Below are positions 29,563 to 38,875 of a stretch of 64,000 nucleotides of DNA, piece by piece. How positions within the stretch are numbered: the stretch's first letter is position 1; each line of letters begins with the position of its first letter. Made by a program: the position numbers and the translations under genes. Origin of the DNA: Terrihalobacillus insolitus (lineage in GTDB: Bacteria; Bacillota; Bacilli; Bacillales; Amphibacillaceae); the NCBI RefSeq assembly GCF_028416575.1, contig NZ_JAMQKB010000003.1:62001-126000 (forward strand). Direction: 5' to 3'. Under the pieces are notes generated by a model, which was not told where the DNA came from, made no database searches, and saw nothing but the letters and a program-made list of their open reading frames with translations.

Positions 29563-31323
29563 TTATTTACCCCCTTTACTTTTACTATAGTCACGTTTTC
29601 TAGGCTTAATAAGTGAAATATCAACATCTTCATATGTGAACTCAGGGGCATTATTTGTTTTGTTATATTGAGCTTTCGTTGTTTTGAGCCATTCTTCATC
29701 GTTACGATCAGGAAACTCTGGTTTATAATGAGCACCACGACTTTCATTGCGATTTAAAGCACCGATCGTAATAACACGAGCTAATTGAAGCATATTTTGT
29801 AATTGTCGAGTAAACATTACCCCTTGATTACTCCACCGAGAAGTATCATTAATATTGATATTCTCCCAACGCTCCATTAGTTCTTTAATTTTTTCATCTG
29901 TTTGCTTCAGTTTTTTATTATCACGGACAACCGTAACATTATCTGTCATCCATTCCCCAAGCTCTTTATGGATTTGATAAGCATTTTCAGTACCCTTCAT
30001 GCCCATTAGTTGTTCAAATTTATCTTTCTCTTCCTTTAATTTCTCATCAAAAAATGCACTAGATACATCTTCAGCTGTTTTATCTAAGCCTTCCACATAT
30101 TTAATTGCATTTGGTCCTGCTACCATTCCGCCGTAAATCGAGGAAAGTAGCGAATTTGCACCTAGACGGTTTCCACCATGCTGGCTATAGTCACATTCTC
30201 CCGCTGCAAAAATTCCTGGGATATTTGTCATTTGCTCAAAGTCAACCCAAAGTCCACCCATGGAATAGTGAACAGCAGGGAAAATTTTCATTGGAACTTT
30301 ACGTGGATCTTCACCAACAAATTTTTCGTAAATCTCAATAATTCCACCAAGCTTTACATCCAATTCTTTTGGATCTTTGTGAGAAAGGTCTAAGTAAACC
30401 ATATTCTCACCATTCACACCTAGCTTCTGATTTACACAGACATCAAAAATTTCCCTTGTAGCGATATCTCGAGGTACAAGGTTTCCATATGCAGGATACT
30501 TTTCCTCTAAGAAATACCAAGGTTCTCCATCCTTATATGTCCAAACTCGTCCACCTTCACCACGTGCAGATTCACTCATAAGGCGTAATTTATCATCACC
30601 AGGAATTGCCGTTGGGTGGATTTGAATAAACTCACCATTCGCGTAATATGCACCTTGCAAATAAAGTGCAGCTGCGGCGGATCCTGTATTAATTACAGAA
30701 TTTGTAGATTTACCAAATATAATACCAGGTCCCCCTGTAGCCAGTATAACAGCATCGGCTTTTAACAGTTGGATTTCATGTGATTGAATGTTTTGTGTAA
30801 TAATACCGCGACCAATGCCTTCTTCATCAATAACAGCAGAAAGAAATTCCCAACCCTCATATTTCGTAACAAGTCCTTCTGCCTCAAAGCGCCTTACTTG
30901 TTCATCTAGTGCATATAATAGTTGTTGTCCAGTTGTTGCCCCAGCATATGCTGTTCGATGGTGTTGCGTTCCACCAAAACGACGAAAGTCCAATAATCCT
31001 TCAGGCGTACGGTTGAACATTACGCCCATGCGATCCAGCATATGTATAATTCCTGGTGCTGCATCACACATCGCTTTAACAGGAGGTTGATTTGCCAAAA
31101 AGTCTCCACCATATACAGTGTCATCAAAGTGTTCCCAAGGAGAATCCCCTTCACCCTTCGTATTAACAGCACCGTTAATACCACCTTGCGCACAAACAGA
31201 GTGAGAACGCTTTACAGGAACAATAGAGAGCAGATCAACATGAACACCTGCTTCCGCTGCTTTGATAGTCGCCATAAGCCCGGCAAGACCGCCACCTACA
31301 ACAACAATATTGCGATTACTCAT
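29563..31323 (-). CDS. sdhA: Succinate dehydrogenase flavoprotein subunit
   Basis: Oxidises succinate with covalently bound FAD. The ATG at 31323 (MSNRNIVVVGGG) matches the family start; upstream in-frame starts overlap the ribosome site. This gives 586 residues. FAD-binding VVVGGGLAGLMA (8-19), the covalent FAD histidine in KRSHSVCAQGG (about 40), the catalytic segment HPTAIPGDD and SARGEGGR (about 250-280), and AAGECDYSQHGGNRLGANSLL (in parts) near 370 are visible. It is the middle gene of sdhCAB. Confidence 0.97.
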   Translation of the reverse strand: MSNRNIVVVGGGLAGLMATIKAAEAGVHVDLLSIVPVKRSHSVCAQGGINGAVNTKGEGDSPWEHFDDTVYGGDFLANQPPVKAMCDAAPGIIHMLDRMGVMFNRTPEGLLDFRRFGGTQHHRTAYAGATTGQQLLYALDEQVRRFEAEGLVTKYEGWEFLSAVIDEEGIGRGIITQNIQSHEIQLLKADAVILATGGPGIIFGKSTNSVINTGSAAAALYLQGAYYANGEFIQIHPTAIPGDDKLRLMSESARGEGGRVWTYKDGEPWYFLEEKYPAYGNLVPRDIATREIFDVCVNQKLGVNGENMVYLDLSHKDPKELDVKLGGIIEIYEKFVGEDPRKVPMKIFPAVHYSMGGLWVDFEQMTNIPGIFAAGECDYSQHGGNRLGANSLLSSIYGGMVAGPNAIKYVEGLDKTAEDVSSAFFDEKLKEEKDKFEQLMGMKGTENAYQIHKELGEWMTDNVTVVRDNKKLKQTDEKIKELMERWENININDTSRWSNQGVMFTRQLQNMLQLARVITIGALNRNESRGAHYKPEFPDRNDEEWLKTTKAQYNKTNNAPEFTYEDVDISLIKPRKRDYSKSKGGK

Positions 31324-31377
31324 AGTTTTGCTCACTCTCCTCATTAGCTATTAAAACCTTTATTTACTTACACTTAT

Positions 31378-31998
31378 TTAAGAACCTGATGCGAATTGGA
31401 AAAGCACCCTTACACCCATATAAGAAACCGCTACGAAAACGATTAACGTCACATATGTGGCTATTACCTGTGAGCGTGGAGTGATCGTGATTCCCCAAGA
31501 AACGAGGAAACTCCATAAACCATTTGCAAAATGAAAAGTAGTGGATAAGACTCCAATCAAATAGAACCAGAAAATAAACGGTTCAGAAAGGATCGTCTCC
31601 ATTAAGCTATAATCTAATTCTGCCCTACCCAGTCCAATTGCAATTCTTGTTTCCCAAACGTGCCATGCAATAAAAATGAGCGTAATAACTCCTGTGATTC
31701 TTTGCAAATAGAACATCCAATTGCGGAAGAAACCATATCTCTTCACGTTGTTCTTTGACACGAACACAATATATACGCCTAAAATCGCATGAAACAAAAT
31801 AGGAAGAAAAATAACGAAAATTTCCAAAAAGTAACGAAATGGAAGATTTGCCATAAATTCCGCTGCCCTGTTAAAGTTTTCTCTTCCATATACAGAGAAA
31901 TAGTTAACGGTTAAGTGTTGAATCAAAAAGACCCCAATTGGAACTACCCCTAATAATGAATGAAGCCTTCGATAATAGAACTCACGTTGTCCTGCCAT
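31378..31998 (-). CDS. sdhC: Succinate dehydrogenase cytochrome b558 subunit
   Basis: Five-helix membrane anchor carrying two haems b and reducing menaquinone. The ATG at 31998 (MAGQREFYYRR) after GAGGGGGGT gives 206 residues (B. subtilis 202). Haem-ligand histidines are in LIQHL (about 28), LFHAILGVY (about 70), SWHVWE-like AWHVWETR (about 113) and TTFHFANGLW (about 155). The first gene of the operon, it has a clear promoter upstream. Confidence 0.96.
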   Translation of the reverse strand: MAGQREFYYRRLHSLLGVVPIGVFLIQHLTVNYFSVYGRENFNRAAEFMANLPFRYFLEIFVIFLPILFHAILGVYIVFVSKNNVKRYGFFRNWMFYLQRITGVITLIFIAWHVWETRIAIGLGRAELDYSLMETILSEPFIFWFYLIGVLSTTFHFANGLWSFLVSWGITITPRSQVIATYVTLIVFVAVSYMGVRVLFQFASGS

Positions 31999-32099
31999 GT
32001 TTACCCCCCTCAACATATGTCATTGTTGTAATTCGTACAAATTCCCTGTCCGTAAAAGCGCTTTACTCAAAATGAATCAACTAGAAATTGCGTAGTTGG

Positions 32100-32113
32100 A
32101 AATTGTACAATTT
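32100..32113. promoter_or_regulatory. Perfect 14-bp palindrome in the sdhCAB leader
   Basis: AAATTGTACAATTT lies just downstream of the expected sdh transcription start, overlapping the start of the 5' leader. This is where a repressor operator would act. Confidence 0.4.
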
Positions 32114-32125
32114 TGTAACATGTTT

Positions 32126-32154
32126 ATTGTACTTCTCTGAACTTGGAGCGTCAA
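32126..32154 (-). promoter_or_regulatory. Sigma-A promoter for sdhCAB
   Basis: TTGACG (32149-32154), 17-bp spacer, TACAAT (32126-32131) on the minus strand. Only one base of each hexamer differs from consensus. Confidence 0.75.
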
Positions 32155-32259
32155 GAAAACAAGTCGCGAAATATCAATTGTTTTGTATATAGATCATAAG
32201 ACTACTTGCTTCTCCTAGCAATTCAAGAGATAATATTTAGGAAAGGATGGTATTTGTTT

Positions 32260-32697
32260 ATGGAAAGAAAAATCGAAAAACTAGAAGAAAACATCGTCCA
32301 TCAACTCCATACAGCTGGTGCTGGTTATGATATTCTTCGCCATATTAGTTTGCCTGATCTGTTAGGAAAAGATGCATCTACAATCCTTTATACAATGGGG
32401 AAAAATTTAGCTAGAAGATTACAATATACCCAGTTAGAGGATGTCCAAGCGTTTTTCAAACAAGCGGGTTGGGGAACCTTGACACAAGTTAAGGAAAAAA
32501 GACGCGAAACAATCTTTGAACTTACGGGAGACGCGTTAAGCAGACAGTTGCGATTACAAGTAGGAACTGAATATCGATTTGAGGCTGGTTTTTTGGCAGA
32601 ATCGTTTCAAACCATTAAAGATATTGCTTGTGAGTGTATGGATGAAAGTAAACCAAAAAAACAATCTGTCCAGTTTAGTGTCATTTATACGAAATGA
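32260..32697 (+). CDS. yslB: YslB family protein (DUF2507)
   Basis: Cytosolic protein of 145 residues if ATG 32260 is used; an in-frame TTG two codons upstream has better spacing to GGAAAGG. LPDLLGKDASTILYTMGKNLAR (in parts, about 30-52) and AGWGTLT (about 70) are the family hallmarks of this heme NO-binding-like fold. Function is unknown. It is divergent from sdhC and convergent with uvrC, as in B. subtilis. Confidence 0.9.
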   Translation: MERKIEKLEENIVHQLHTAGAGYDILRHISLPDLLGKDASTILYTMGKNLARRLQYTQLEDVQAFFKQAGWGTLTQVKEKRRETIFELTGDALSRQLRLQVGTEYRFEAGFLAESFQTIKDIACECMDESKPKKQSVQFSVIYTK

Positions 32698-32698
32698 A

Positions 32699-32735
32699 TA
32701 AGAAACTCTTATCGTGAAACGATAAGAGTTTCTTA
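32699..32735. terminator. Bidirectional terminator, yslB / uvrC
   Basis: AAGAAACTCTTATCG-TGAAA-CGATAAGAGTTTCTT, a perfect 15-bp stem, serves both convergent genes. Confidence 0.9.
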
Positions 32736-32750
32736 TTTCCAAGTGCATGT

Positions 32751-34538
32751 TCAAGGATTTGAATTCAACTGTGCTAAAATGGTTTCGGCTGTTGGAGTGG
32801 GGATGCCTAGCTTCTTTATGTCCTCTACAGAAGCGTTTTTAATTTCTGAGATCGACTTAAAATGGCGTAACAAAATCCTTCGACGTTTTTCTCCTACTCC
32901 AGGAATGGTATCTAACTCTGATTTAAAAGCACTTTTCCCTCTAAGCTGTCTATGAAAAGAAATCGCAAATCGATGCACCTCATCCTGAATGCGTTGGATT
33001 AGGTAAAAAGTCTGAGATTGTCGATCAAGCGAAACGATTTGTGGAGGTTCTCCATACAAAAGTTCACTTGTGCGATGCTTGTCATCTTTGGCTAATCCAC
33101 ATAAAGGGATATCAAGGCCTAGCTCATTTTCAAGGATGTCCTTGGCCGCAGACATTTGGCCTTTCGCTCCATCAATTACAATCAAATCTGGTAATGGAAG
33201 GTTGTCCTTTAAAACTTTGGAATATCTTCTTCTTACTACCTCGCGCATTGTTTCATAGTCATCTGGTCCGCTTACATCTCTTATTTTATATTTTCGATAT
33301 TCTTTTTTATTTGGCCGTCCGTCAATGAATACAACCATTGCCGAAACAGGATCTGTTCCTTGAATATTTGAATTATCAAATGCCTCAATCCGATGCGGGG
33401 TTTCAATGTTCAGCTTTTCCCCTAACCCCTCCACCGCTTTGATCGTGCGCTCTTCATCACGCTCAATCAAGGAGAATTTTTCTTCTAGCGCTATTTTAGC
33501 GTTTTTCGTTGCTAACTTTACCAATTCTTTTTTTCGGCCTCTGTGTGGAATGTGTACATCAACTTCTAATAATTCTTGGATTAATTTGTTGTCTGTTGCG
33601 ACAGGAACTAAGATCTGGCGAGGCCTTGGATGATTTTGATGTAAATAGAATCTCCCAATATAACTATGAAACGTTTCTTGTGGTTCATCAAAAAAAGGGA
33701 AAACAGAAACGTCTCGTTCGATAAGTTTTCCTTGTCTTATAAAAAACACTTGTACACACATCCACCCTTTATCAAATGCATAACCAAATATATCCCGATC
33801 GACTTCATCGTTAAGTGTCATTTTTTGTTGTTCCATTACAGACTCAATGTGCTGGATTTGATCACGAAGTTCTTTGGCACGCTCAAAATCCAAACCTTCT
33901 GATGCTTGGTACATTTTTTGCTTTATGTCTTTCTTTATTTCCTTGTGTCCACCGTTTAAAAAAGAAGTAATGCTTTGGACTATTTCTTTATTTGTTTCCT
34001 GGCTAACTGGATAGACACACGGTCCAAGGCACTGATTCATGTGATAGTATAAGCAAACGCGATCTGGGAGTTTATTGCATTTTCTTAAAGGAAATAAGCG
34101 GTCTAATAATTTTTTGGTTTCTCTAGCCGCTATTACATTTGGGTAAGGACCGAAATACTTACCTTTATCCTTTTTCACTTTTCTTGTTACAATCAGTCTA
34201 GGGTGCTCCTCAGCAGTAATTTTTAAATATGGATAGGTTTTGTCATCCTTAAGCAATACATTATATTTGGGATCATATTTTTTAATGAGGTTCATTTCTA
34301 AAATGAGTGCCTCTATTTCAGAGGAGGTCACAATATATTCAAATTGAACAATTTCTTGGACGAGACGTTGCGTTTTCTGATCATGTGCACCTGTAAAGTA
34401 GGAACGTACTCTGTTTTTTAGCACTTTGGATTTACCGACATATATGATCGTATTATTTTTATCTTTCATTAAATAACAACCTGGTTGATCAGGAAGAACC
34501 GCGAGTTTTTCCTTTATTTTGTCATTCACGATTTCCAC
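32751..34538 (-). CDS. uvrC: UvrABC excinuclease subunit C
   Basis: Makes both incisions in nucleotide excision repair. It has 595 residues. Domains: GIY-YIG nuclease (about 14-95; [10 protein letters not shown] and IIYVGKSK), cysteine-containing [21 protein letters not shown] (in parts) linker, UVR motif (about 200-235), RNase H-like C-terminal nuclease with [18 protein letters not shown] and VIDGAKGQ, and a helix-hairpin-helix end (about 545-595). It follows trxA, as in B. subtilis. Confidence 0.97.
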   Translation of the reverse strand: MEIVNDKIKEKLAVLPDQPGCYLMKDKNNTIIYVGKSKVLKNRVRSYFTGAHDQKTQRLVQEIVQFEYIVTSSEIEALILEMNLIKKYDPKYNVLLKDDKTYPYLKITAEEHPRLIVTRKVKKDKGKYFGPYPNVIAARETKKLLDRLFPLRKCNKLPDRVCLYYHMNQCLGPCVYPVSQETNKEIVQSITSFLNGGHKEIKKDIKQKMYQASEGLDFERAKELRDQIQHIESVMEQQKMTLNDEVDRDIFGYAFDKGWMCVQVFFIRQGKLIERDVSVFPFFDEPQETFHSYIGRFYLHQNHPRPRQILVPVATDNKLIQELLEVDVHIPHRGRKKELVKLATKNAKIALEEKFSLIERDEERTIKAVEGLGEKLNIETPHRIEAFDNSNIQGTDPVSAMVVFIDGRPNKKEYRKYKIRDVSGPDDYETMREVVRRRYSKVLKDNLPLPDLIVIDGAKGQMSAAKDILENELGLDIPLCGLAKDDKHRTSELLYGEPPQIVSLDRQSQTFYLIQRIQDEVHRFAISFHRQLRGKSAFKSELDTIPGVGEKRRRILLRHFKSISEIKNASVEDIKKLGIPTPTAETILAQLNSNP

Positions 34539-34582
34539 CTCTACGTTTTTGTGTGTTGTCTAGATACGATTTATTATAACAA

Positions 34583-34616
34583 ATCATCCCCTGTTACGAA
34601 TAGTAACAAGGGATGA
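34583..34616 (-). terminator. Terminator after trxA
   Basis: CATCCCTTGTTAC-TATTC-GTAACAGGGGATG then ATTTGTT on the minus strand. Confidence 0.8.
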
Positions 34617-34647
34617 GAATGATTGAATATTTACTTTCAGTGCGTTT

Positions 34648-34962
34648 TTAAGAGTGTTTGCTGATTAATTCTTCCAATGCTTCTTTCGGTTGGAAACCGA
34701 CTACTTGATCAACTACTTCTCCATCTTTAAAGAGAAGCAATGTTGGAATGCTCATTACACCAAATTTACCAGCTGTTTCTTGGTTTTCATCAACGTCTAG
34801 CTTTACTATTTTAACTTTATCGTTCATCTCTCCATCAATTTCTTCTAAAACGGGCGCAATCATTTTACATGGTCCACACCAAGGTGCCCAAAAGTCTGCT
34901 AATACTACTCCTTCACCAGTCTCTGCTTTAAAATTTTGATCCGTTGCGTGAACAATTGCCAT
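34648..34962 (-). CDS. trxA: Thioredoxin
   Basis: General cytosolic dithiol reductant of 104 residues. The redox site is W-C-G-P-C at 28-32 and the cis-proline loop is SIPTLLLF (about 72-79). A strong GGAGGAAATT precedes the ATG. Confidence 0.98.
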   Translation of the reverse strand: MAIVHATDQNFKAETGEGVVLADFWAPWCGPCKMIAPVLEEIDGEMNDKVKIVKLDVDENQETAGKFGVMSIPTLLLFKDGEVVDQVVGFQPKEALEELISKHS

Positions 34963-35146
34963 TCGAATTTCCTCCTCGTAAATCTCTATTTTATAAAGTA
35001 TAGCATCTTAAGCTGCTCCATGCATATTAGTTTGCTTATCTCCACTGTATTAGGTATATGTTAATCCAGATAAAAAAGTGCTGTCCTGAACTGCGGGGAA
35101 GAAACAAGTTGTATTAAAATTGCGTAAATACACTATTTCTAATAAT

Positions 35147-36328
35147 TTACATTAAACTTATTAACAAACCTACTGCTAAATAACCTAAACATGCATATGT
35201 TACGATTGTCTTGAATTTTGAATCACCTTCCATGTTCATCATCATCATTGAATGCGATGTTGATTGTTTGAATTTTTTATTTAGATATAAGGCAAACCAA
35301 GCTAGAAAGGCAAATACAATGTTCAACCAAAATGTGTAATTAATTTGAAATGGACTTTCCTCCATAATTTGTTTCGCTGATTCTGGTAGAAAACCAACCG
35401 AAGTAAAAGCGTAGTTTATTCCCAATGCGGTAATGAGAATAGAGACATAAAAAACCGCTGCGATATAAAGCGCTGTTTTCATACCGTAATATTTTTTATG
35501 GACGGCGACGATTGGTGGAACGATTAAGTCGGAATAAATAAATGCCATTATTCCCGCGAAAGCGACGCCACTTGATGCCAATATCGTAGCGATTGGAATG
35601 TTACCCAAGGAACCAATAAACGTTAGCATAGCGACTAATGGCCCTACGGCGGCATTTTCCAATACTTTGAAAAAACCATCTGCTTGATCGACTAAAAAGA
35701 AGGCTTTCCACGTGTTTGCACTAACAAAAGTGGCCATTATTCCTGCCAAAGTAAAACCAATCGTAATTTCCTTCCAGACCATTTGCCAATTCATCACAAA
35801 TTCATGTCCAACTTGGAGCCAGCCTTCCTTCGTTTTTATCTTCTTTTTCCAATCAAAGTTGTCCTCCATTTCATTATCTTCTACATTTTCTCTCGCTTCT
35901 TCTACTAATTTTTTCGGGTAAGTTAATTTGACTAGTAACCAGGTTACAAAGATTAATGCAATACCTCCAATTATTTCTGCCACCACAAATTGCCAACCTA
36001 AAAAAATATAAATCAGAATGCCTAACTCAACAACTAAATTGGTCGAAGCAAATAAAAATGCTAAGGTCGGAACAAAATGTGCCCCTTTTTTAAAAAGACT
36101 CTTCCCTGCTGCTAAGGCTGCAAAAGAGCACGAGGAGCTAATTGCCCCAAAAAGTGTTGACAATCCTACTGACTTTAACTTGGCATTACCCATATATTTG
36201 ACCATTTTATCTTTCGGCACAAAAGCCTGTATCATCGAACTAATAAAATAACCTACCACAAAGGCCCAACCCGCCTTCCAAAAGAAACCTAGAGAAGTGA
36301 TAGCTGAATTCCCCATTTGTTCTAGCAT
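35147..36328 (-). CDS. DUF318/ArsP-type permease
   Basis: Integral membrane protein of 393 residues with about ten hydrophobic segments in two related halves (about 10-150 and 195-310, plus C-terminal helices). The first half has GAISSSCSFAALAAGKSLFKKGA (in parts, about 60-82), which corresponds to the cysteine-containing loop of the ArsP/YraQ permease family. The second half has GSLGNIPIATILASSGVAFAG. A met-rich stretch HSMMMMNMEGD near 363 could bind soft metals. Relatives export organoarsenicals or metals; the substrate here is not known. It sits between trxA and etfA, where B. subtilis has nothing, so it is accessory. Confidence 0.8.
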   Translation of the reverse strand: MLEQMGNSAITSLGFFWKAGWAFVVGYFISSMIQAFVPKDKMVKYMGNAKLKSVGLSTLFGAISSSCSFAALAAGKSLFKKGAHFVPTLAFLFASTNLVVELGILIYIFLGWQFVVAEIIGGIALIFVTWLLVKLTYPKKLVEEARENVEDNEMEDNFDWKKKIKTKEGWLQVGHEFVMNWQMVWKEITIGFTLAGIMATFVSANTWKAFFLVDQADGFFKVLENAAVGPLVAMLTFIGSLGNIPIATILASSGVAFAGIMAFIYSDLIVPPIVAVHKKYYGMKTALYIAAVFYVSILITALGINYAFTSVGFLPESAKQIMEESPFQINYTFWLNIVFAFLAWFALYLNKKFKQSTSHSMMMMNMEGDSKFKTIVTYACLGYLAVGLLISLM

Positions 36329-36523
36329 TGCTGACTACTCTCCTTTATTTTTACTAATGCTATATCTAATACCACTATATTAAAATGGTTAAACCTACAA
36401 AATTGGTTGCTTCGAATGACTAGGGGTATTAAAAACCCTCGATATTAGCAATTGCTGGCATTCAGGACTGAAGCTACAATCGATGAGATTTAGGTGGACA
36501 TTGAGCCCCCGTCGAACACCTAC
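36329..36523. other. Intergenic stretch upstream of the permease gene
   Basis: No gene or clear element seen. It should carry the permease promoter on the minus strand. With the doubtful small frame at 36524-36712 it forms a roughly 430-bp poorly explained stretch. Confidence 0.4.
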
Positions 36524-36712
36524 TCATTTTTTCAATGGTATTAGGTTCCTTTCGACTAGTATGAAGAACATATAGTCCCGATTTGGATCCTCATGGTGAA
36601 TTTTTTGGTACTCTCGCATTGCATCTGGAGAATTAGAAAACTTCTTCAAGGGAGCAATTTCTTCTAAAATCCGTTTAAAGTGAAATTCGCTCAAATACTC
36701 TGGACATACCAT
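36524..36712 (-). CDS. Doubtful 62-residue hypothetical protein
   Basis: An ATG-started frame with protein-like composition (KRILEEIAPLKKF, DPNRDYMFFILVERN) but without a convincing ribosome site. It lies divergent from the SASP-like gene. I do not recognise it. It may be the 3' remnant of a longer gene. Confidence 0.3.
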   Translation of the reverse strand: MVCPEYLSEFHFKRILEEIAPLKKFSNSPDAMREYQKIHHEDPNRDYMFFILVERNLIPLKK

Positions 36713-36762
36713 GCGTTCTTTTGTAAATAATAAGATTGTTAAACAATAAAGGAGGACTTGTA

Positions 36763-36927
36763 ATGCAACAAGATAAAAAAGATAAAGAGAATTTGGGTTC
36801 TATTATGAAACCAGAATTTGCGGGAACTGATGCACAGAAAGTAAAACAAGAAATTCAAAAAGATGTCAACGAAGGACAAGGTGCAATGACTTCCCGAGAG
36901 GCAGGAGCAATGCATGAAATCCAATAA
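36763..36927 (+). CDS. Small hydrophilic protein resembling gamma-type SASP
   Basis: A 54-residue protein with ATG seven bases after AAAGGAGG. It is highly charged, without cysteine or tryptophan. The segment EFAGTDAQKVKQEIQKD (about 19-35) resembles the EFASETNAQQVRKQN repeat unit of gamma-type small acid-soluble spore proteins, but only once. EAGAMHEIQ closes the protein. Gamma SASPs are amino-acid stores in spores degraded by GPR. The similarity is by eye, so the family call is tentative; the gene itself looks real. Confidence 0.6.
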   Translation: MQQDKKDKENLGSIMKPEFAGTDAQKVKQEIQKDVNEGQGAMTSREAGAMHEIQ

Positions 36928-37046
36928 TCCTTGGTGGATAAGGGAAAAGAAGAGACCAAATCATATGCGACTTGGTCTGATAATTAGTATGCTATTTCGT
37001 ATGTTTCTCCACAGAAACGGAACTACTTAGTCTTAAACGGTACTCT

Positions 37047-37067
37047 TTTCTTGAACAACCTCTTTTA
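37047..37067. repeat. Half terminus of the GTTCAAAAAGTC repeat at the etfA stop
   Basis: TTTTCTTGAACAACCTCTTTTA matches the outer part of one terminus; its last bases are the etfA stop codon. Confidence 0.45.
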
Positions 37068-38045
37068 AGCGTTTACTTTTAATTGTTTGATTTCTTCCGT
37101 AAGCTTTGGCACGACTTCAAATAAATCACCAACAATTCCGTAATCGGCAACGTTAAAGATGTTTGCCTCAGGATCTTTGTTAATTGCAACAATTACCTTG
37201 GAATTGGACATTCCCGCCAAATGCTGAATCGCACCAGAAATTCCACACGCAATATATAGATCAGGTGTTACCACTTTTCCGGTTTGACCTATTTGTAATG
37301 AATAGTCACAATAGTCCGCATCACACGCACCACGGGAAGCACCGACAGCGCCTCCAAGTACTTTTGCCAGTTCATTTAATGGGTCAAAGCCTTCTTTACT
37401 TTTCACACCTCGACCACCAGCAATAATCACTTTCGCTTCGGATAAATCCACACCTTCTGATGTTTTACGGATAATATCCTTGATCACTGTCCTTAAATCC
37501 TTGATTGTCACATCTTTTGAGGACACTTCTCCAGTACGATTTTCATTTTTATCAAGCGGTGTAATATTATTCGGTCGAATCGTTGCAAAGATAACGCCAT
37601 CCGAGATGATTTTTTTCTCAAACGCTTTTCCTGAGTAGATTGGCCTTGTAAATACTACGTTGTCACCAGTTACTTCAATATCTGTAACATCAGAGATTAA
37701 ACCTGATTCAAGCTTGCTTGCAAGCTTCGGTGTTAAGTCTTTACCTATTGCAGTGTGACCCATGATGATTGCCTCTGGATTTTCTTCTTCTATTACTTCC
37801 ATTACAGCTTGGGCAAACCCTTCTGAAGTATACGTTTTCAACTGTTCATTGACAATAGTGATCACTCGATCTGCACCATATTGGATCATTGTATTTCCAC
37901 TTTCATTTAGGTCTTTATCCCCAATGATTAAGCCAACTATTTCACCATCGTTACTTATCTTCTGGGCTGCTGCAATCGCCTCAAATGTTACATTTCGAAG
38001 TGACGCATCCTTTATTTCCCCGATCACTAATACTTTTCTAGACAT
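37065..38045 (-). CDS. etfA: Electron transfer flavoprotein alpha subunit
   Basis: FAD-carrying subunit passing electrons from acyl-CoA dehydrogenases to the respiratory chain. It has 326 residues. The N-terminal domain is ETF-like. The C-terminal FAD domain shows GGRGVKSKEGF (about 208-218), LGGAVGASRGACDADYC, IGQTGKVV, YIACGISGAIQHLAGM in parts (about 267-282) and IVAINKDPEANIF. It follows etfB by 39 bp. Confidence 0.97.
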   Translation of the reverse strand: MSRKVLVIGEIKDASLRNVTFEAIAAAQKISNDGEIVGLIIGDKDLNESGNTMIQYGADRVITIVNEQLKTYTSEGFAQAVMEVIEEENPEAIIMGHTAIGKDLTPKLASKLESGLISDVTDIEVTGDNVVFTRPIYSGKAFEKKIISDGVIFATIRPNNITPLDKNENRTGEVSSKDVTIKDLRTVIKDIIRKTSEGVDLSEAKVIIAGGRGVKSKEGFDPLNELAKVLGGAVGASRGACDADYCDYSLQIGQTGKVVTPDLYIACGISGAIQHLAGMSNSKVIVAINKDPEANIFNVADYGIVGDLFEVVPKLTEEIKQLKVNA

Positions 38046-38084
38046 GTTACTTCTCCTTTCCCAGCTACTGCTATTTTAGTATTG

Positions 38085-38858
38085 TCAAATGACTTTCGAT
38101 TCTTTGTTCAACAACGAAACCAACTCTTTTACCTGATCATCCAATTCGCCTTCTAGTACTCTTCCAGCTTCTTTTTCGGGAGGTAAGAATACATCAATTG
38201 TTTTGGTTTTCGGTTCTACATCTTCCTCTTCTAAATCAAGGTCATCTAACTCGAGCTCCTCTAATGGCTTTTTCTTTGCTTTCATAATTCCAGGCAAGGA
38301 TGGGTACCGTGGCTCATTTAATCCTTGTTGACAGGTCACCAAGAGAGGTAGAGTCGTCTCTACTTTTTCTATATCACCCTCCACATCACGTTCTATCTCA
38401 ACGGTTTCTCCTTTTATTTGCAAATCGGTAATTGTTGTTACATAAGGAATGTTTAATCGTTCAGCAAGACGCGGACCTACTTGCCCACTTGCCTGATCAA
38501 TCGCTACATTACCAGCTAAAATCAGATCCACATCTTTGTCGTCAAAGAATGCCTCCAAAATTTTGACGGTTGTGAATTGATCTGTTTCTTCCACATCTTC
38601 TTCAATATTTATGAGTACAGCTTTGTCTGCACCCATAGCAAGGGCGGTTCGAAGTTGCTTTTCAGAGTCCTCATTTCCTACTGTTACGACGGTTACTTCA
38701 CCACCGTGCTCTTCGCGTTGCTTAATTGCTTCTTCCATTGCATATTCATCATAAGGGTTAATGATGAACTCAGCACCATCATCCTCAATTTTTCCATTGT
38801 TAACGGCAATCTTTTCCTCCGTATCAAACGTTTTTTTCATTAGTACATAGATATTCAT
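38085..38858 (-). CDS. etfB: Electron transfer flavoprotein beta subunit
   Basis: AMP-binding partner of EtfA. It has 257 residues. VTVGNEDSEKQLRTALAMGADKAVLI (in parts, about 57-83), DLILAGNVAIDQASGQVGPRLAE (in parts, about 111-132) and the recognition loop near LNEPRYPSLPGIMKAKKKP (about 191-208) are typical. GGGAGGAAGAAAG precedes the ATG. It is part of fadR-ysiB-etfB-etfA. Confidence 0.97.
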   Translation of the reverse strand: MNIYVLMKKTFDTEEKIAVNNGKIEDDGAEFIINPYDEYAMEEAIKQREEHGGEVTVVTVGNEDSEKQLRTALAMGADKAVLINIEEDVEETDQFTTVKILEAFFDDKDVDLILAGNVAIDQASGQVGPRLAERLNIPYVTTITDLQIKGETVEIERDVEGDIEKVETTLPLLVTCQQGLNEPRYPSLPGIMKAKKKPLEELELDDLDLEEEDVEPKTKTIDVFLPPEKEAGRVLEGELDDQVKELVSLLNKESKVI

Positions 38859-38875
38859 CTTTCTTCCTCCCTTGT

